Assembly (NCBI GenBank): GCA_014607495.2
Contig: CP053160.1
Coordinates: 4,898,001-4,962,000, forward strand
DNA from: Carposina sasakii
Taxonomy: Eukaryota > Arthropoda > Insecta > Lepidoptera > Carposinidae
Direction: 5' to 3'
Length of the DNA: 64,000 nucleotides
Position numbers and translations under genes: made by a program. The notes below the pieces were generated by a model. That model was not told the DNA's origin. It saw nothing but the letters and a program-made list of their open reading frames with translations, and made no database searches. Below are positions 43,763-54,977 of this stretch, one piece after another (position 1 is the stretch's first letter; each line of letters begins with the position of its first letter).

Positions 43763-44168
43763 TTTTTTTTTTTTAATTTATCCCCGAAGGAAAGGCAAGG
43801 GGAACTAAGCCCATACAGCCTAATCATTGTTTAGTAAAATGTATTCTGAATTTATGATGAATGACAATGATGATGAATGGAAACGTCGGGAAAATCCTCA
43901 AGAACAAGTGTAAAGTTAGTCAAAATGAAAAATTATTGCAGAAACAACTTACATGCGCCCATGAAGAGATCGTAATCCGGCTAAAGTTTTACTCGGCTTA
44001 CGTGCGTATAAAACCATGCACACGCACTAGATTCACATCACAAGTAATCAAAATATAACTTATCTACCAGAAAACATCACTTACGGACACATGCAAGCCA
44101 TTTACAAATAATTTTTGATTTTCACAAGAAAATTACACCTGCACCCTTCCAGCTTTTCCCGCCGAATC
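43763..44168 (-). repeat. SINE-like family X, full copy
   Basis: Poly(T) at 43763, then CCCCGAAGGAAAGGCAAGGG, ending CTTTTCCCGCCGAATC. It lies 80 bp upstream of the CMTR1 start codon. No clean target duplication. Confidence 0.75.
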
Positions 44169-44204
44169 ACACATTTTTTTCTCTCTCTGTGCGCCAGTGT
44201 TGCC

Positions 44205-44221
44205 CAGGGATTTGGTATCTC
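44205..44221 (+). repeat. Ultra-short CAGGGATTTGGTATCTC insertion, copy B
   Basis: Seventeen bases flanked by GTGTTGCC (44197-44204) and GTGTTGGC (44222-44229), 7 of 8 identical. Confidence 0.75.
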
Positions 44222-44570
44222 GTGTTGGCAAACCAACTAGCTATGGGCGCTATAGCTAAATAGATAGTTTAGTAACTATCTACGTTACATATATGTAGCT
44301 CAACAACGACAACGCGTTTTCTAGCGAGACACAACTATCTACATTTCATAACGCGCTACATGCCAGGCAGTCTCGCAAACGCAGCTAAGCGCAAACGTAT
44401 CGAAAAAAAGTAGCGCTATTAAACTATCTACAATAGCCGTTTAGTGCGAATGAATAAAATAATGCACGTTCGCGAGAGTGCGAGTGAGATAAATGCTAAA
44501 ACGCGGGCGTTTGCCCGCTACTATTTCGTTGCATTAGAAAATAGTCCTTCTGTCCTGAACATAGGTTAGG

Positions 44571-44766
44571 CAGTGGTTCCCAAAGTGGTCCAGGTAGACC
44601 CCCAGGGGTCCACAGGAGACTCGATGGGGGTCTACGTTGGCGTGAAAAAATGAGGGTTCACATTTAATTTGTATGTGATGTGGGCCTGTAGGGGGTCCAG
44701 GGGGTCCACCAGAACCAGATAACTTTTGAAAGGGGTCTATGAGGAATAAAAGTTCGGGAATCCCTG
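44571..44766. mobile_element. hAT-type MITE, 196 bp
   Basis: Ends CAGTGGTTCCCAAAGTGG and CGGGAATCCCTG, with GGTTAGG on both flanks (44564-44570, 44767-44773). Interior GC-rich with GGGGTCCA words. No coding capacity. Confidence 0.75.
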
Positions 44767-46240
44767 GGTTAGGGCATAGAGGAAGTTAGGGTAAGAGCTC
44801 AGCACCGAATGGATAATAAAGGAAACTGTCCAAAATATTTTTTTTTGAACTTTTTGACCTTGACACCTGTGAGTGCAAGTGTATCAGTAATTTTGCAAAT
44901 ACTTACGAGTATAAGTTGCAACGACACGTTATTATAACTAATAATAACCATAGAAAGAGCAATAACATTAAACTCCACAACTTCTCAGTAATCGCTTTTG
45001 AAAAATAGATAGTTGTGAAAATAGATAGTTTTCAAAACGTTGTCCGTTAACAACAAACGGTTTAGTTTCGTTGTCAAAAAAAGCCATAACGACACACCTC
45101 TACAACCCACCCACATCCAATCAGTGTTGCCAACCCACATCCAATGATACCCCCAAGATTTTTTAATTTTACCCCTAAAAACCCCTGAATTCCAAGTTTA
45201 ACTTATATGGGCGGGGGGAGGGGCTGTTGCTAGGATTGCGTCCGTTTCATAGTATGCTGACATAGAAAATGTGGTCATACACATAGTAATCAGCGTCATC
45301 ACCATCGGAACTACTCTAAGAACCGGACAATACACGTTGAGTCGTTGTACCCCTAAAAAAATTCTCCCGACGAAAAGTCCCCCTAGTTATCTTTTTTCCC
45401 CCTAAATTTAAGGGTGAAACCATAGAAATGTATACAAGCTGGAAACAGCGCTTCTTACTAAAAACTGCCTCCCGAAAATTTGACCGATTTGACCTTGAAA
45501 AACTAGACGGGAAAAAAAGTAGAGTGTACTCACAATGAAATTTTAATGGACATTTGTACATTTAATTACATTTCTACCATGAACAACCCAAGTAACACAG
45601 GAAGCATTTTAACAAACGGATAATTAACTTATGTAGAACTTAAGGTTCGTAGAAAGTCTTATATGAGTTCACCGAGCATCTTGATGCTTTATATGAGCAT
45701 TTTGAAACCATTATGATGCTTTACACTGTATAAGGGGTGGATAATGGCATATCAAAATGATTTTGTAATGCCTGTAGTTTAATGGAATCAATACACAAAG
45801 CAGCTCTACAGCTTTCAGTTGTAGGATATAAATGCTCAATGCTATTTAGCAGTATAAACATAAACCATTATAAACATATAAACATAATGTAATGTAAATC
45901 CGCCATGTTTAAATCCATCTGTTTTTGATGTCTAAGGGTCTACAATAGCATTTTTAAATAGTAAAATAATGCCAAATGCTGCATAATAGCATAAACTTGT
46001 GCTATTCTAATGCACCGTAATTCCGCTTTGGACTAACTAATACAGGACGTAATACAGCTCTGAGTGCTCTTCATTAAATAGCACTTTTAACTAGGCTTAG
46101 TATTGCTGAGTAGCATAAAAGTGAATCAATGTAATGCTTGCATTTTTAAAGGTCAACTGAGTTCTGTTAAACAGAACTTTACTTAAGTGTTTTATTTAGA
46201 TTAAAGGGATTTAACAACTAAATAACCATTCAAATATCTT
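44767..46240. other. CMTR1-ALYREF spacer, central part
   Basis: Around 45600-46190 the sequence is rich in short related words (GAGCATTTTGA, TGATGCTTTA, AATGCTT, AGCATAA), suggesting an old expanded unit. No ORF above background, no clear element ends. Confidence 0.35.
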
Positions 46241-46419
46241 TTATTTTATTTGCTCAAGTTTTTCCATCGCCCTTTGAAGCTGAGCATAAGAACGATAAAT
46301 GTTTTTGTAGTGAACGACAAATGTTTTCTGCTCTATCTGCCAGTAATTGATCCAGTGATATAATATTTCGGTAACTGTAACGTTACTATATCCATACACG
46401 GGTTTCCTTGATTGATTAT
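46241..46419 (-). pseudogene. Unrecognised exon-like ORF
   Basis: Minus strand: after a TTTCAG acceptor, 58 codons are open to TAA, reading NQSRKPVYGYSN, VTEILYHWINYWQIEQKTF and RAMEKLEQIK. A possible partner lies at 46852-46890 (acceptor TTGCAG, donor GTAAGT, phase fits: EASGIQDPTYYIT). In another frame of the same upstream stretch, KCIVRGCRSEWHPGSN resembles the start of a THAP zinc finger, but it runs into a stop after splicing and lacks an ATG. I do not recognise the family. It may be a fossil gene or transposon-borne exon. Confidence 0.3.
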
Positions 46420-47345
46420 CTGAAATTTTAATAATTTTATAATACCTATGCTAACTAGTGATTACAAAATGTGACAGTGATACAGTGAAAGGCGCCACCA
46501 AGCTAGGCGTTTAAACCTTTTCTGGTCCACTCAAAGATACGCAGAGAAAATTATCACATATACACACACTTTCACATTTATAATGTTATGCATATCACAA
46601 TAGCTATTCGTATAACATTTTAAAATAAACTCATTGTAGGGTCGGAACGTTTTGTTATGGAAAAGTATGTGCACCCTACTCAAAAATACACAATACACAG
46701 AAAATGTTTAAAAAGTCACTTCAGAACCAAATATTAGGATTATGAGGATAATCAACTAACTAAATAAAGTTTTGTGACACAAGAGTGAATATTGCCTAAA
46801 ATTTGCCGTTTGACCTAGGGCCATAGTTTGGAAATTCAATTTTGTACTTACGAGTGATATAATAAGTTGGATCCTGGATGCCACTCGCTTCTGCAACCAC
46901 GAACAATACATTTCACTACTATATTTATATCAATACCACCAAAATATCTTATTTAGTCCACACAAATATGCGAAGCGATTCAAACAAATCGACTTGACGT
47001 GATTTGACAAAATTGTCATGTGCTACCCAGGGATACCATTACATAGCAACAGAACATTCCTTAAAATACGGAATTTTTGCTACCGCGAAGGTTTGTTTTA
47101 CTATATTATGTACACTTTATTTATATTACAAATTACATTAAATATATTTCATTACTCTATTAAATATGTTAAACATTTTCAAAACGAACCCAAGTTTTTC
47201 ATGATAATATTATATTTATGCCTTTTTCAACGCCTTCACTTACATTATAGCTGTGTAAGGGATCCCTTGTGGGAAAACAAGGGGGGGAGGCTGTCATTTT
47301 TTCATGTTTCAATTTCTTGTTCAGAGCTTGGAATCCATCCTAAGA

Positions 47346-47363
47346 GGAGATACCAAATCCCTG
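47346..47363 (-). repeat. Ultra-short CAGGGATTTGGTATCTCC insertion, copy E
   Basis: Same 18 bases on the minus strand. No immediate flanking duplication; CCTAAG occurs on the left edge and again 10 bases past the right edge. Confidence 0.65.
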
Positions 47364-47435
47364 GGTGAAACCCCTAAGTTGTCACCACTGCTGTGCGCAG
47401 CTGTCAATGTCAAAATACATATTTCGAACCTATCG

Positions 47436-47841
47436 TTTTTTTTTTTTTAGTTTATCCCGAAGGAAAGGCAAGGGGAACTAAGCCCATACAGCCATTGTCC
47501 TTAGTAAATGATTTCTGAATTAATAAGGGATGATATTGATGATGATGAATGGAAACGTCGGGAAAATCCTCAGGAACAAGTGTAAAGTTAGTCAAAATGA
47601 AAAATTATTGCAGAAACAACTTACATGGGCCCATGAAGAGATCGTATTCCGGTTAAAGTTTTACTCAGCTTACCTGCGTATAAAACCATGCACACGCACT
47701 AGTTTTACATCACAAGTAATCAAAATATAACTTATCTACCAGAAAACATCACTTTACGGACACATGCAAGCCATTTACAAATAATTTTTCATTTTCACAA
47801 GAAAATTACACCCGCTCCCTTCCAGCTTTTCCCGCCGAATC
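47436..47841 (-). repeat. SINE-like family X, full copy with 12-bp target duplication
   Basis: Bounded by TCGAACCTATCG on both sides (47424-47435, 47842-47853). Poly(A) tail on the minus strand next to the left copy. Best evidence in the window for the family's true ends. Confidence 0.9.
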
Positions 47842-47853
47842 TCGAACCTATCG

Positions 47854-48446
47854 GTTATTGATGGGTAGTGGTGTTCAAAAAAGCTATATTCTCGCAACAC
47901 GTGAAAGTGATATGCTACATGCAAATAGCGCGCTATTTTTTCCGTGACGTTATAACGTTACGAGTTGCGCGCAAATCACAAGTCACGAATGAATGACTGA
48001 ACAAATACGCTATATTCCTATCCCGCTAATGACAAGTCGCGAAAACGCTATATTCTAGTTGACGCGATTTCATATAGCTGTTGGTAATCAATGACAAGTC
48101 ACGAATACGCTATTTTCTATTTGACGCGAATTCATATAGATAGCTGTTCTGTTGGTAGTCCCAAAGACTCTTTGGCAAAGAGTATAATAATATATAGGTA
48201 GTCCGGCGCCGGCCGTCACACGTTATGCATGTGCGTGTCGAAGGCGCGATTAGTCATGCGTACGCGACACGTGAAGCGCGCATATCGTTATAGCGTTTAG
48301 CTTGGAACGAGTCAATTAAATCATTGGTTATTGCGCTATGGACAAATAGCATGTTATTTTTAAAAGCTATACGTTATATTAACTACCACTATTGATGGGT
48401 AGTTTCTTTACTCTGAGTTGATGGGTTATTGGCGTTATTGATTATT
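47854..48446. other. Spacer with CGCTATATTC words
   Basis: Several near-repeats of GACAAGTCACGAATACGC and ACGCTATATTC at 47980-48130; possible decayed element related to 44230-44520, which has similar GCGCTAT words. No gene. Confidence 0.35.
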
Positions 48447-48452
48447 GTCTCA

Positions 48453-48469
48453 GAGATACCAAATCCCTG
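48453..48469 (-). repeat. Ultra-short CAGGGATTTGGTATCTC insertion, copy C
   Basis: Seventeen bases on the minus strand between GTCTCA (48447-48452) and GTCTCA (48470-48475). Confidence 0.75.
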
Positions 48470-48490
48470 GTCTCATTTATTGTATTTCTC

Positions 48491-48508
48491 CAGGGATTTG
48501 GTATCTCC
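48491..48508 (+). repeat. Ultra-short CAGGGATTTGGTATCTCC insertion, copy D
   Basis: Eighteen bases between perfect 8-bp repeats TATTTCTC (48483-48490 and 48509-48516). It lies 21 bp from copy C in the opposite, outward-facing orientation. Confidence 0.8.
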
Positions 48509-48516
48509 TATTTCTC

Positions 48517-48900
48517 GCTCCTTCCTTCATATAGGCACACTGTTTGGTTTCATCTTTTTATATATGTAGTTATGTTTGGTTTTTACACAGTTTACAAAGA
48601 CGACGATTTTCCCGTAGTCTCTATCTATTCATCACATCAGGAACTTGGTAGTAATACCTACATCACATTTATCATCCACAAATTCAGGAATAATGTTACT
48701 CAAGACAATGACTGCATGAATGCAGCAGTTTCCTTGCCTTTTCTTCAGCAGAGTACATTTAAGAAAACCAAACCGCTCGTCGTTTTCCTTGAGAAAAGGC
48801 AAAGGAAACTGTGTCCATGCAGCTGTTGTCAACAACATAGCCCAACCCAACGGTCTACGAGTAGCAAGCTAAAATAGGTGTGGGCAGTGCACATAATACA
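48517..48900. other. Spacer with an imperfect hairpin
   Basis: 48715-48845 folds back: CAGCAGTTTCCTTGCCTTTT against GAAAAGGCAAAGGAAACTG and CATGCAGCTG. The AAAGGCAAAGGAAACT...CCATGCAGC order echoes the 3' end of SINE-like family X. No gene. Confidence 0.4.
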
Positions 48901-49238
48901 TCTTAATATATATAAATCTCCTGTCACGATGTTTGTCCGCGATGGACTCCTAAACTACTTAACCGATTATAATTAAATTCGCACACCATGTGAGCAGTCT
49001 GATCCAACTTGAGAGATAGGATAGCTTAGATCTCAAATTATAATCGCAATTTTAATTTATTGCTAATTATTTGTCTCACAATTATCTGTTATACTCCAAA
49101 AGATTCTAACAGATGTCGATACTTTTCGACTGGAATGAGTAAGTAATCAATAGATGGCACTGCTATGGTAAACCGACAAACGTGTCATATAAGCTACAAT
49201 TCAATTTCCACGCGGACGAAGTCGCGGGCGTCCACTAG
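48901..49238 (+). mobile_element. Non-autonomous Helitron, 338 bp
   Basis: A, then TCTTAATATATATAAATCTC, ending GCGGACGAAGTCGCGGGCGT and CCACTAG before T. The 3' hairpin GGACG...CGTCC precedes CTAG. Confidence 0.85.
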
Positions 49239-49289
49239 TTATATTATATATTTATTACATACTCGAAGAGCCAATGGCCAATAGAGCCA

Positions 49290-49520
49290 GAGTGGCTACC
49301 ACCACAACTTTTTTGGCTCCGTGATCTTTGCTTTGTGGTGGCTACCACATACGGCACATACCGGCAAGCAACCCGTGGAAAGGCCACCTGTAAGACAAAT
49401 GGACGAAAGAGACTTACGGACGACCTAGTCAGGAAAGTGGAAATTGCTGGATGCAGGCCGCTTCCAACAGGTCGCAAGTGGAGGTTTTTGGGAAGGTCTA
49501 TGTTAGTTTAGCAGTGGACT
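49290..49520 (+). repeat. LINE (RTE-like) ORF2 tail remnant
   Basis: Words GTGGAAAGGCCACCTGTAAG, GACGACCTAGTCAGGAAAGT, GGATGCAGGCCGCTTCCAAC and AGCAGTGGACTTA match the end of the RTE ORF at 18771-19226 ([14 protein letters not shown]...WMQAASDR) with frame breaks. Confidence 0.55.
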
Positions 49521-50046
49521 TAAATGGCCGATTATGATTGTCGATTGTCTGTAGTAGGTAGGTACATCTTGCAATGAATGCCTTAGGGCGATTATCACCT
49601 AAATCTATGATTAACACACTGCCACGCACCATGCAGCTTAGCGCGTGAATGCGTTTTCTAACGTTGCTTGTAAGTATCTCAGTTTGTATAGAAAACACGC
49701 AGTCACACACAGAAAATGTACACGCATACCTGCGTAGGTGCGTCCGTCGACACGCAACATGCAGCGTGGTGCGTGGCAGTGTGTTTATCGCCTAAGCTAA
49801 ACTTTCGGGTTGTGAGAAGGCGCAATGCCAAGGTATAAAGCGTACCTAGTAGTAGACTAGCAACAAACGCCCACGACTTAAGTGTATGCGTAATTTAAGT
49901 TATCCCTTTCCCATATAATGGGTGTTAGGATTATGTTAGGTTAGCGCCTTTGTTGGTTGTTTGAAGGAGATAATTTAACTTTTAACTGTTAAAATAGCAA
50001 TGTACAAGAGCAATACCTATTTAAAAAAATATATAGTTGGCATCAG
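49521..50046. other. Spacer downstream of ALYREF
   Basis: Includes inverted words TGCAGCTTAGCGCGTGAATG/GCAGCGTGGTGCGTGG; otherwise unremarkable. Confidence 0.35.
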
Positions 50047-50052
50047 TTTATT
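50047..50052 (-). terminator. ALYREF: Poly(A) signal of ALYREF
   Basis: AATAAA on the minus strand, about 190 bp after the stop. Confidence 0.4.
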
Positions 50053-50237
50053 ATAAAATAATTATGAAGTTCTTAATATTAATAATGCTTTTCAATCATT
50101 TTCCATGCTGATGTTGTCTAAATGTACTAGGTAACCAATCATAATTTGGTTTATAATCTATGTCAAAAACACTGAGGTGTTCTGTTTTTCCTTAATATTA
50201 ACTTGTGTCCATAACACATCACTAACACTGTAACGTT

Positions 50238-52384
50238 TCATTTTATTTCTTTGACATAAGCATCTAGTTCAGCGTCAAGTTGTTCAGCAGTGGGCACGGG
50301 GCGCTTGCCGCCGCGGCCGCCGCCCGCCGCCGCGCCGCCGCGCCCGCGCCGTCCCGCCGGCCTCCCGCCTCCACCTTGTTGTAATCTTTTAGGCGGCCCT
50401 AAAAATAATTTTTGTTTAACACCTCAAAATCCTACTCATCCCAATAAAAAATATTCAATTTAGACTGTATCAATCAATATTTTCATTGCTTATCTTTCCC
50501 TTAATGTTTATTAACTGTGCATCTAAAATAGTCTGTAATCAATAATCATACAAGTTCTAGAAATAGTGTTAAGACGGTATGTATTAAATTGTATTAAAAT
50601 GGTATGTACCTCTATTATTTGAATTTCTTCTTAGTGGAGCATTTCCACCCACTGGCCTTCCTCTGTCTTCATTTCTGAATGAACTTATTTCTGATGTTGC
50701 CATCTGTATATTCATTGCACGACCATCCAAAGGAACCCCATTGTATTGTTTCATAGCCTTTAAAGCATCAGCCTTCCTCTCGAACACCACATCAGCAGTC
50801 CCTGTAATGATAAGATATTAAAATATCACTGATATCTGCATTGCACTGATATCTGCTGCTCTGGAAGTGAAAAAAAAAACAATACTACAGCTGCTTCTCT
50901 TCCCGGGCATACTGTACAAGTCAGTACAGTAGAGGGACAAGAGGGTCTTGGTGTTTTGTAGGGTTGACCAACTGTCACTACTAACTGAACTTGTACATCT
51001 CAACTATACCCTCAAAATTGGTCAGAAGTGGCACCATGTGGTTCTATCGGCTTTTGGTGCTCTGCCTACCCCATAAGGGATAAAGGCGTGATTATATGTA
51101 TCTGCACAAAAACTCACAGATTTAGTAATAATTGTTGAGGTCTTACCTAAGGATCTGCCAGACCGATCATAGTGTACAGCAGCACTTTTCAGAATACCAA
51201 ATTCTGAAAATAGTTCTTGAATATCCGAGTCAGAGACACCAAAGTCCAAATTCGAAACCAAGAGTTTAGCTGGACCTAAAGAAATCGGTCCACTTCTTTG
51301 AATCTTCCTTTCTCCATGTTCATTAAACATGTCATGTTTCCAAGTGCTGTTTACATCACCCTGAAATAGGTCGTCCTTCATAGATCATGGCCAAAAGCCA
51401 TTTGATAAGTCTTGAGTGAACTTGAGCTAGTTAGTACACCCAAATATTACATAAAATTAGATATAGAAATATAGATCACAAAGTGTACTACTTTAAAGTG
51501 TAGATACTTTGGTTATAATATATTTGAAGTGACAGAAATTATAACATATTAGTGAAAAATTATCAAATAAGAAACTGTCTTCACTATCACAAGCACTTGG
51601 TTCAAATTGTATTCTTTGACTGCACAAAGTCTCTGCATTACAATCCACTGTAATGTTGAAAATAAACACCACCAACAAGAGCTGCAGCACCTCTTATTCA
51701 TACTTCAGCACTATGTATTTGTTCCAGCATCCAACAGTCTGTAGTTGTAACAGTCCATGCTGATCTTTGCTGGCATGCAGTTTCCAGAAACTGGTAATGA
51801 TATTTGATTGAACACAATAATGTGTTTTAATAGTAGCCTCCATTGGCAATAATATGAATTTAGCATGTTTGGCACAGACAAGTAGGTACATTTTAAAGCT
51901 GACCATGACGAGACGCAGATTGTTGTTGAAATTGACAAAATAGATTTATTTCATCAGTGGCGAATGCTAGTTCATAAAATATAAATTAATTTTGTCATAG
52001 TCTAAGTTTATATCTTGCACCTGCAAGATACCCAATATAAAACTACATTTTCCTTACACCATTGCGACGCAATGTGGATAAAATTGAAACTATTTGAAAC
52101 AATAGGGTGATGCGTCATTGAAAATTATATCCGCCATTTGCAATACACAATCATGGAACTAGTCGATTTACCCGAGAATAATTTGTTGATTTAGGGACTC
52201 CGCCGCGGTTTCTTCCACGAGTTATTCCACCTGCACGTCCATTTCGAAATCCAACACCGCCTCCAATTACGCCTCCTCCACGTTTTCTATTCGTATCAAA
52301 CTTTCGGCCAGCACCTCCGCCTCTGCCGCCCTTTTTGCTGGCTTTTATGATATCATCTAAAGCCATATCAATTCTATCAACCAT
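50238..52384 (-). CDS. ALYREF: ALYREF/REF mRNA export adaptor
   Basis: Four exons, minus strand: 52172-52384, 51147-51360, 50610-50801, 50238-50398; frame closes at 259 aa, the usual size (Drosophila Ref1 266). The protein is part of the TREX complex and hands spliced mRNP to the export receptor NXF1. Seen in order: N-terminal UAP56-binding motif [18 protein letters not shown], an RGG-rich arm (GRNRGG and similar), an RRM ([20 protein letters not shown], then [30 protein letters not shown]), a second Gly/Arg-rich arm encoded by very GC-rich codons (50270-50370), and the C-terminal UAP56-binding motif [16 protein letters not shown]. All expected parts are present. A 225-bp dispersed repeat sits in intron 2. 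Confidence 0.95.
50862..51100 (-). repeat. Dispersed repeat, inverted copy of 19575-19800
   Basis: Mirrors the 19575 copy from the AATACTACAGCTGCTTCTCT end to GGCGTGATTATATG. In ALYREF intron 2. Confidence 0.65.
51361..52171 (-). other. ALYREF intron 1
   Basis: 811 bp, no recognised repeat or gene. Confidence 0.5.
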
Positions 52385-52522
52385 GATGATTATAATTACT
52401 GTGAACTTCTTTATTTAAATATCGGAAAAATATCCAAATGAAAAAAATCTACACGAAATTAATATGAGACCGAATCCGTCAAAGAATATACCACGGGTAC
52501 AAGAGAACAAAATCTATGGTCC

Positions 52523-52937
52523 TTTTTTTTTTTTTTAATGTTTAGTTTATCCCGAAGGAAAGGCAAGGGGAACTAAGCCCATACAGCCATTGTCTTTAGT
52601 AAATGATTTCTGAATTTATGATGGATGATAAAGATGATGATGAATGGAAACGTCGAGAAAATCCTCAAGAATGGGTGTGAAATTAGTCAAAATCAAAATG
52701 AATTGCAGAAACAACTTACATAAGCCCATGAAGAGATCGTATTATGACTAAAGTTTTACTTAGCTTACCCGCATACAAAACCGTGCACACGCACTAGATT
52801 CACATCACAAGTAAACCAAATATAACTTATCTACCAGAAAACATCACTTTACGGACACATGCAAGCCATTTACAAATAAATTTTGATTTTCACAAGAAAA
52901 TTACACCCACTCCCTTCCAGCTTTTCCCGCCGAATCC
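52523..52937 (-). repeat. SINE-like family X, full copy with target duplication
   Basis: Flanked by ATCTATGGTCC (52512-52522) and ATCTATGGTCCTT (52938-52950). It lies 140 bp upstream of the ALYREF start codon. Confidence 0.88.
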
Positions 52938-52956
52938 ATCTATGGTCCTTACAAAC

Positions 52957-53481
52957 CAGTGTTGCCAGATCGTACATTGCGAAATTATCTCATATTTGTT
53001 GCAAAATTATCGTGTTTTTATCGCATGATAGAATATATGGATAAAGGTAGGGACAAACTGAGCCCACGTACGCAATGTATGCTACGCATTAAGATATCTA
53101 GACCAAGAAATTTATATGCTTGGAAACACACTTATCATATGCAACGTTGCGTACGACAAGTGTGTTTCTAAGTCATATATTTTCATATAAAATTCGTAGT
53201 CTAGATGTCATAATGCGTAGTATACGTTGCGTACGTGGGCTCAGTTTGTCCCTACCTTAAGTATGCAATCCTACCCCCCCCCCGCTCATGAGTTGGAATT
53301 TAGTGGATTTTAGGGGTAAATTTTTGTTGGGGGTAAAATTTTGGATGTTATCGTAGATTTGACAAAAATATCGTAGAATTTAAACGAATTATCGTGGGAT
53401 ACCTAATTTTAATTTTTATGGCATGGCGGCGCTCAAAATTATCGTCGATCAACGATAATTATCGTGCATCTGGCAACGCTG
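52957..53481. mobile_element. hAT-type element, 525 bp
   Basis: Ends CAGTGTTGCCAGATCGTAC and GTGCATCTGGCAACGCTG, with a perfect 8-bp duplication TTACAAAC (52949-52956, 53482-53489). Interior includes several ATTATCGT words and a nested Harbinger-type MITE. The TSD overlaps the target duplication of the neighbouring SINE. Confidence 0.88.
53045..53257. mobile_element. PIF/Harbinger-type MITE nested in a hAT element
   Basis: Ends AGGTAGGGACAAACTGAGCC and its exact mirror, flanked by TAA (53042-53044, 53258-53260). 213 bp, almost a full palindrome. Confidence 0.85.
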
Positions 53482-53497
53482 TTACAAACTGTTAGAG

Positions 53498-53903
53498 ATT
53501 CGGCGGGAAAAGCTGGAAGGGAGCGGGTGTAATATTCTTGTGAAAATTAAAATTTATTTGTAAATGGCTTGCATGTGTACGTAAAGTGATGTTTTTTGGT
53601 AGATAAGTAATATTTTGTTTACTTGTTATGTGAATCTAGTGCGTGTGCATGGTTTTATATGCAGGTAAGCTGAGTAAAACTTTAGTCGGAATACGATCTC
53701 TTCATGGGCTCATGTAAGTTGTTTCTGCAATTATTTTTGATTTTTACTAATTTTAAACTCGTTCTTGAGGATTTTCTCGACGTTTCCACTCATCATCATT
53801 GTCATCCATCATAAATTCAGAATACATTTTACTAAACAATGATTAGGCTGTATGGGCTTAGTTCCCCTTGCCTTTCCTTCGGGATAAACTAAACAAAAAA
53901 AAA
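53498..53903 (+). repeat. SINE-like family X, full copy in + orientation
   Basis: ACTGTTAGAG on both flanks (53488-53497, 53904-53913); starts ATTCGGCGGGAAAAGC and ends TTCCTTCGGGATAAACTAAA plus poly(A). Confidence 0.88.
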
Positions 53904-54114
53904 ACTGTTAGAGCTAGAAAAAGCCTTTGAGTAAAGCTAGGTTCATATTGCTGTGTCGGGGTGTGTCGGAGCGCGCCAGAACGCGATCGCTTTCGTTCAT
54001 TTACTATGACTAGATTCACATTAGTAGGTTGTGTTGTGTTGTGACGCGTTCTGTCGTGGCGCCGACTGCTCGCCACCGATTGCGCCAGAGTGGTGGTGGG
54101 GGATGTGTCGCGCC

Positions 54115-54136
54115 CATAGGAGATACCAAATCCCTG
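54115..54136 (-). repeat. Ultra-short CAGGGATTTGG-type insertion, copy F
   Basis: Twenty-two bases (the 17-base core plus CTATG) between perfect 8-bp repeats GTCGCGCC (54107-54114, 54137-54144). It is inside the Harbinger-type element, so younger than it. Confidence 0.8.
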
Positions 54137-54227
54137 GTCGCGCCACACTAATATGAATCTGTCATTCAACACGTTATTGCGAGGGAAGCAGTTCATTTAG
54201 CAATTCGTTGGTTTTTCGTTCTTTAAA

Positions 54228-54413
54228 ATGTCCGATGAACTTATTGAATTAGTACGGCAATACAAATCTCTCTATGATATGAAATGTAAAGAATATAAGG
54301 ATCACGGCATCAGGAATGGTGCTTGGGAGGAAATAGCAAATAGCTTTTTTTCAGAAGAGTCATCAATAAAAGAAATTGAATATCTTCATCACTGTCAGAC
54401 GATTCCATTTTAA
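54228..54413 (+). pseudogene. MADF (Myb/SANT-like) domain fragment
   Basis: A 61-aa ORF: DELIELVRQYKSLYDMKCKE and NGAWEEIANSF match the first two helices of a MADF DNA-binding domain; the frame ends before the third. PIF/Harbinger transposons encode a Myb/SANT/MADF-type protein next to the transposase, which fits the surrounding TIRs and TAA duplication. Confidence 0.65.
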
Positions 54414-54561
54414 AGACGTATTCACTCCACAACACTTAATACGAGAATGATCTAAAAATGAGACATATCGCGCCACAACACAACACATTAGTATGAACTC
54501 TCCGCGACACAACAGACGGCGCCCCTACACACCCCGACATAGCAATATGAACCTAGCTTAA

Positions 54562-54780
54562 AACTTTTGCCGGAATACGACCTCTTCATGGGCCCATGTA
54601 AGTTGTTTCTGCAATAATTTTTCATTTTGATTAACTTTACACTTGTTCTTGAGGATTTTCCCGACGTTTCCATTCATCATCATCATTATCATCCATTATA
54701 AATTCAGAAATCATTTACTAAAGACAATGGCTGTATGGGCTTAGTTCCCCTTGCCTTTCCTTCGGGATAAACTAAAAAAA
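54562..54780 (+). repeat. SINE-like family X, 5'-truncated copy
   Basis: Begins inside the family at TTTTGCCGGAATACGACC and runs to CGGGATAAACTAAAAAAAAA. Confidence 0.75.
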
Positions 54781-54977
54781 AAAAAGGATTTTGAAAGACA
54801 TGGACTTAGGTATGTAATGTAGGCTACATATTATATGGCATTGCCACCAATACACGCTTAAGTTTACAATAAATGTAAGAAAAAGTTGATAATTAAATAA
54901 ATATTAAAAAATCTGTGTTTTATTAGGCCTTCTTAACTAAATAATATATTTCATATGAATAAATAAATTATTGTATC

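Larger units (their letters stand above)
53935..54558. mobile_element. PIF/Harbinger-type element with a MADF remnant
   Basis: Ends AGCTAGGTTCATATTGCTGT and its mirror, flanked by TAA (53932-53934, 54559-54561). Contains the MADF-like ORF and an ultra-short insertion. No transposase, so non-autonomous. Confidence 0.85.
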
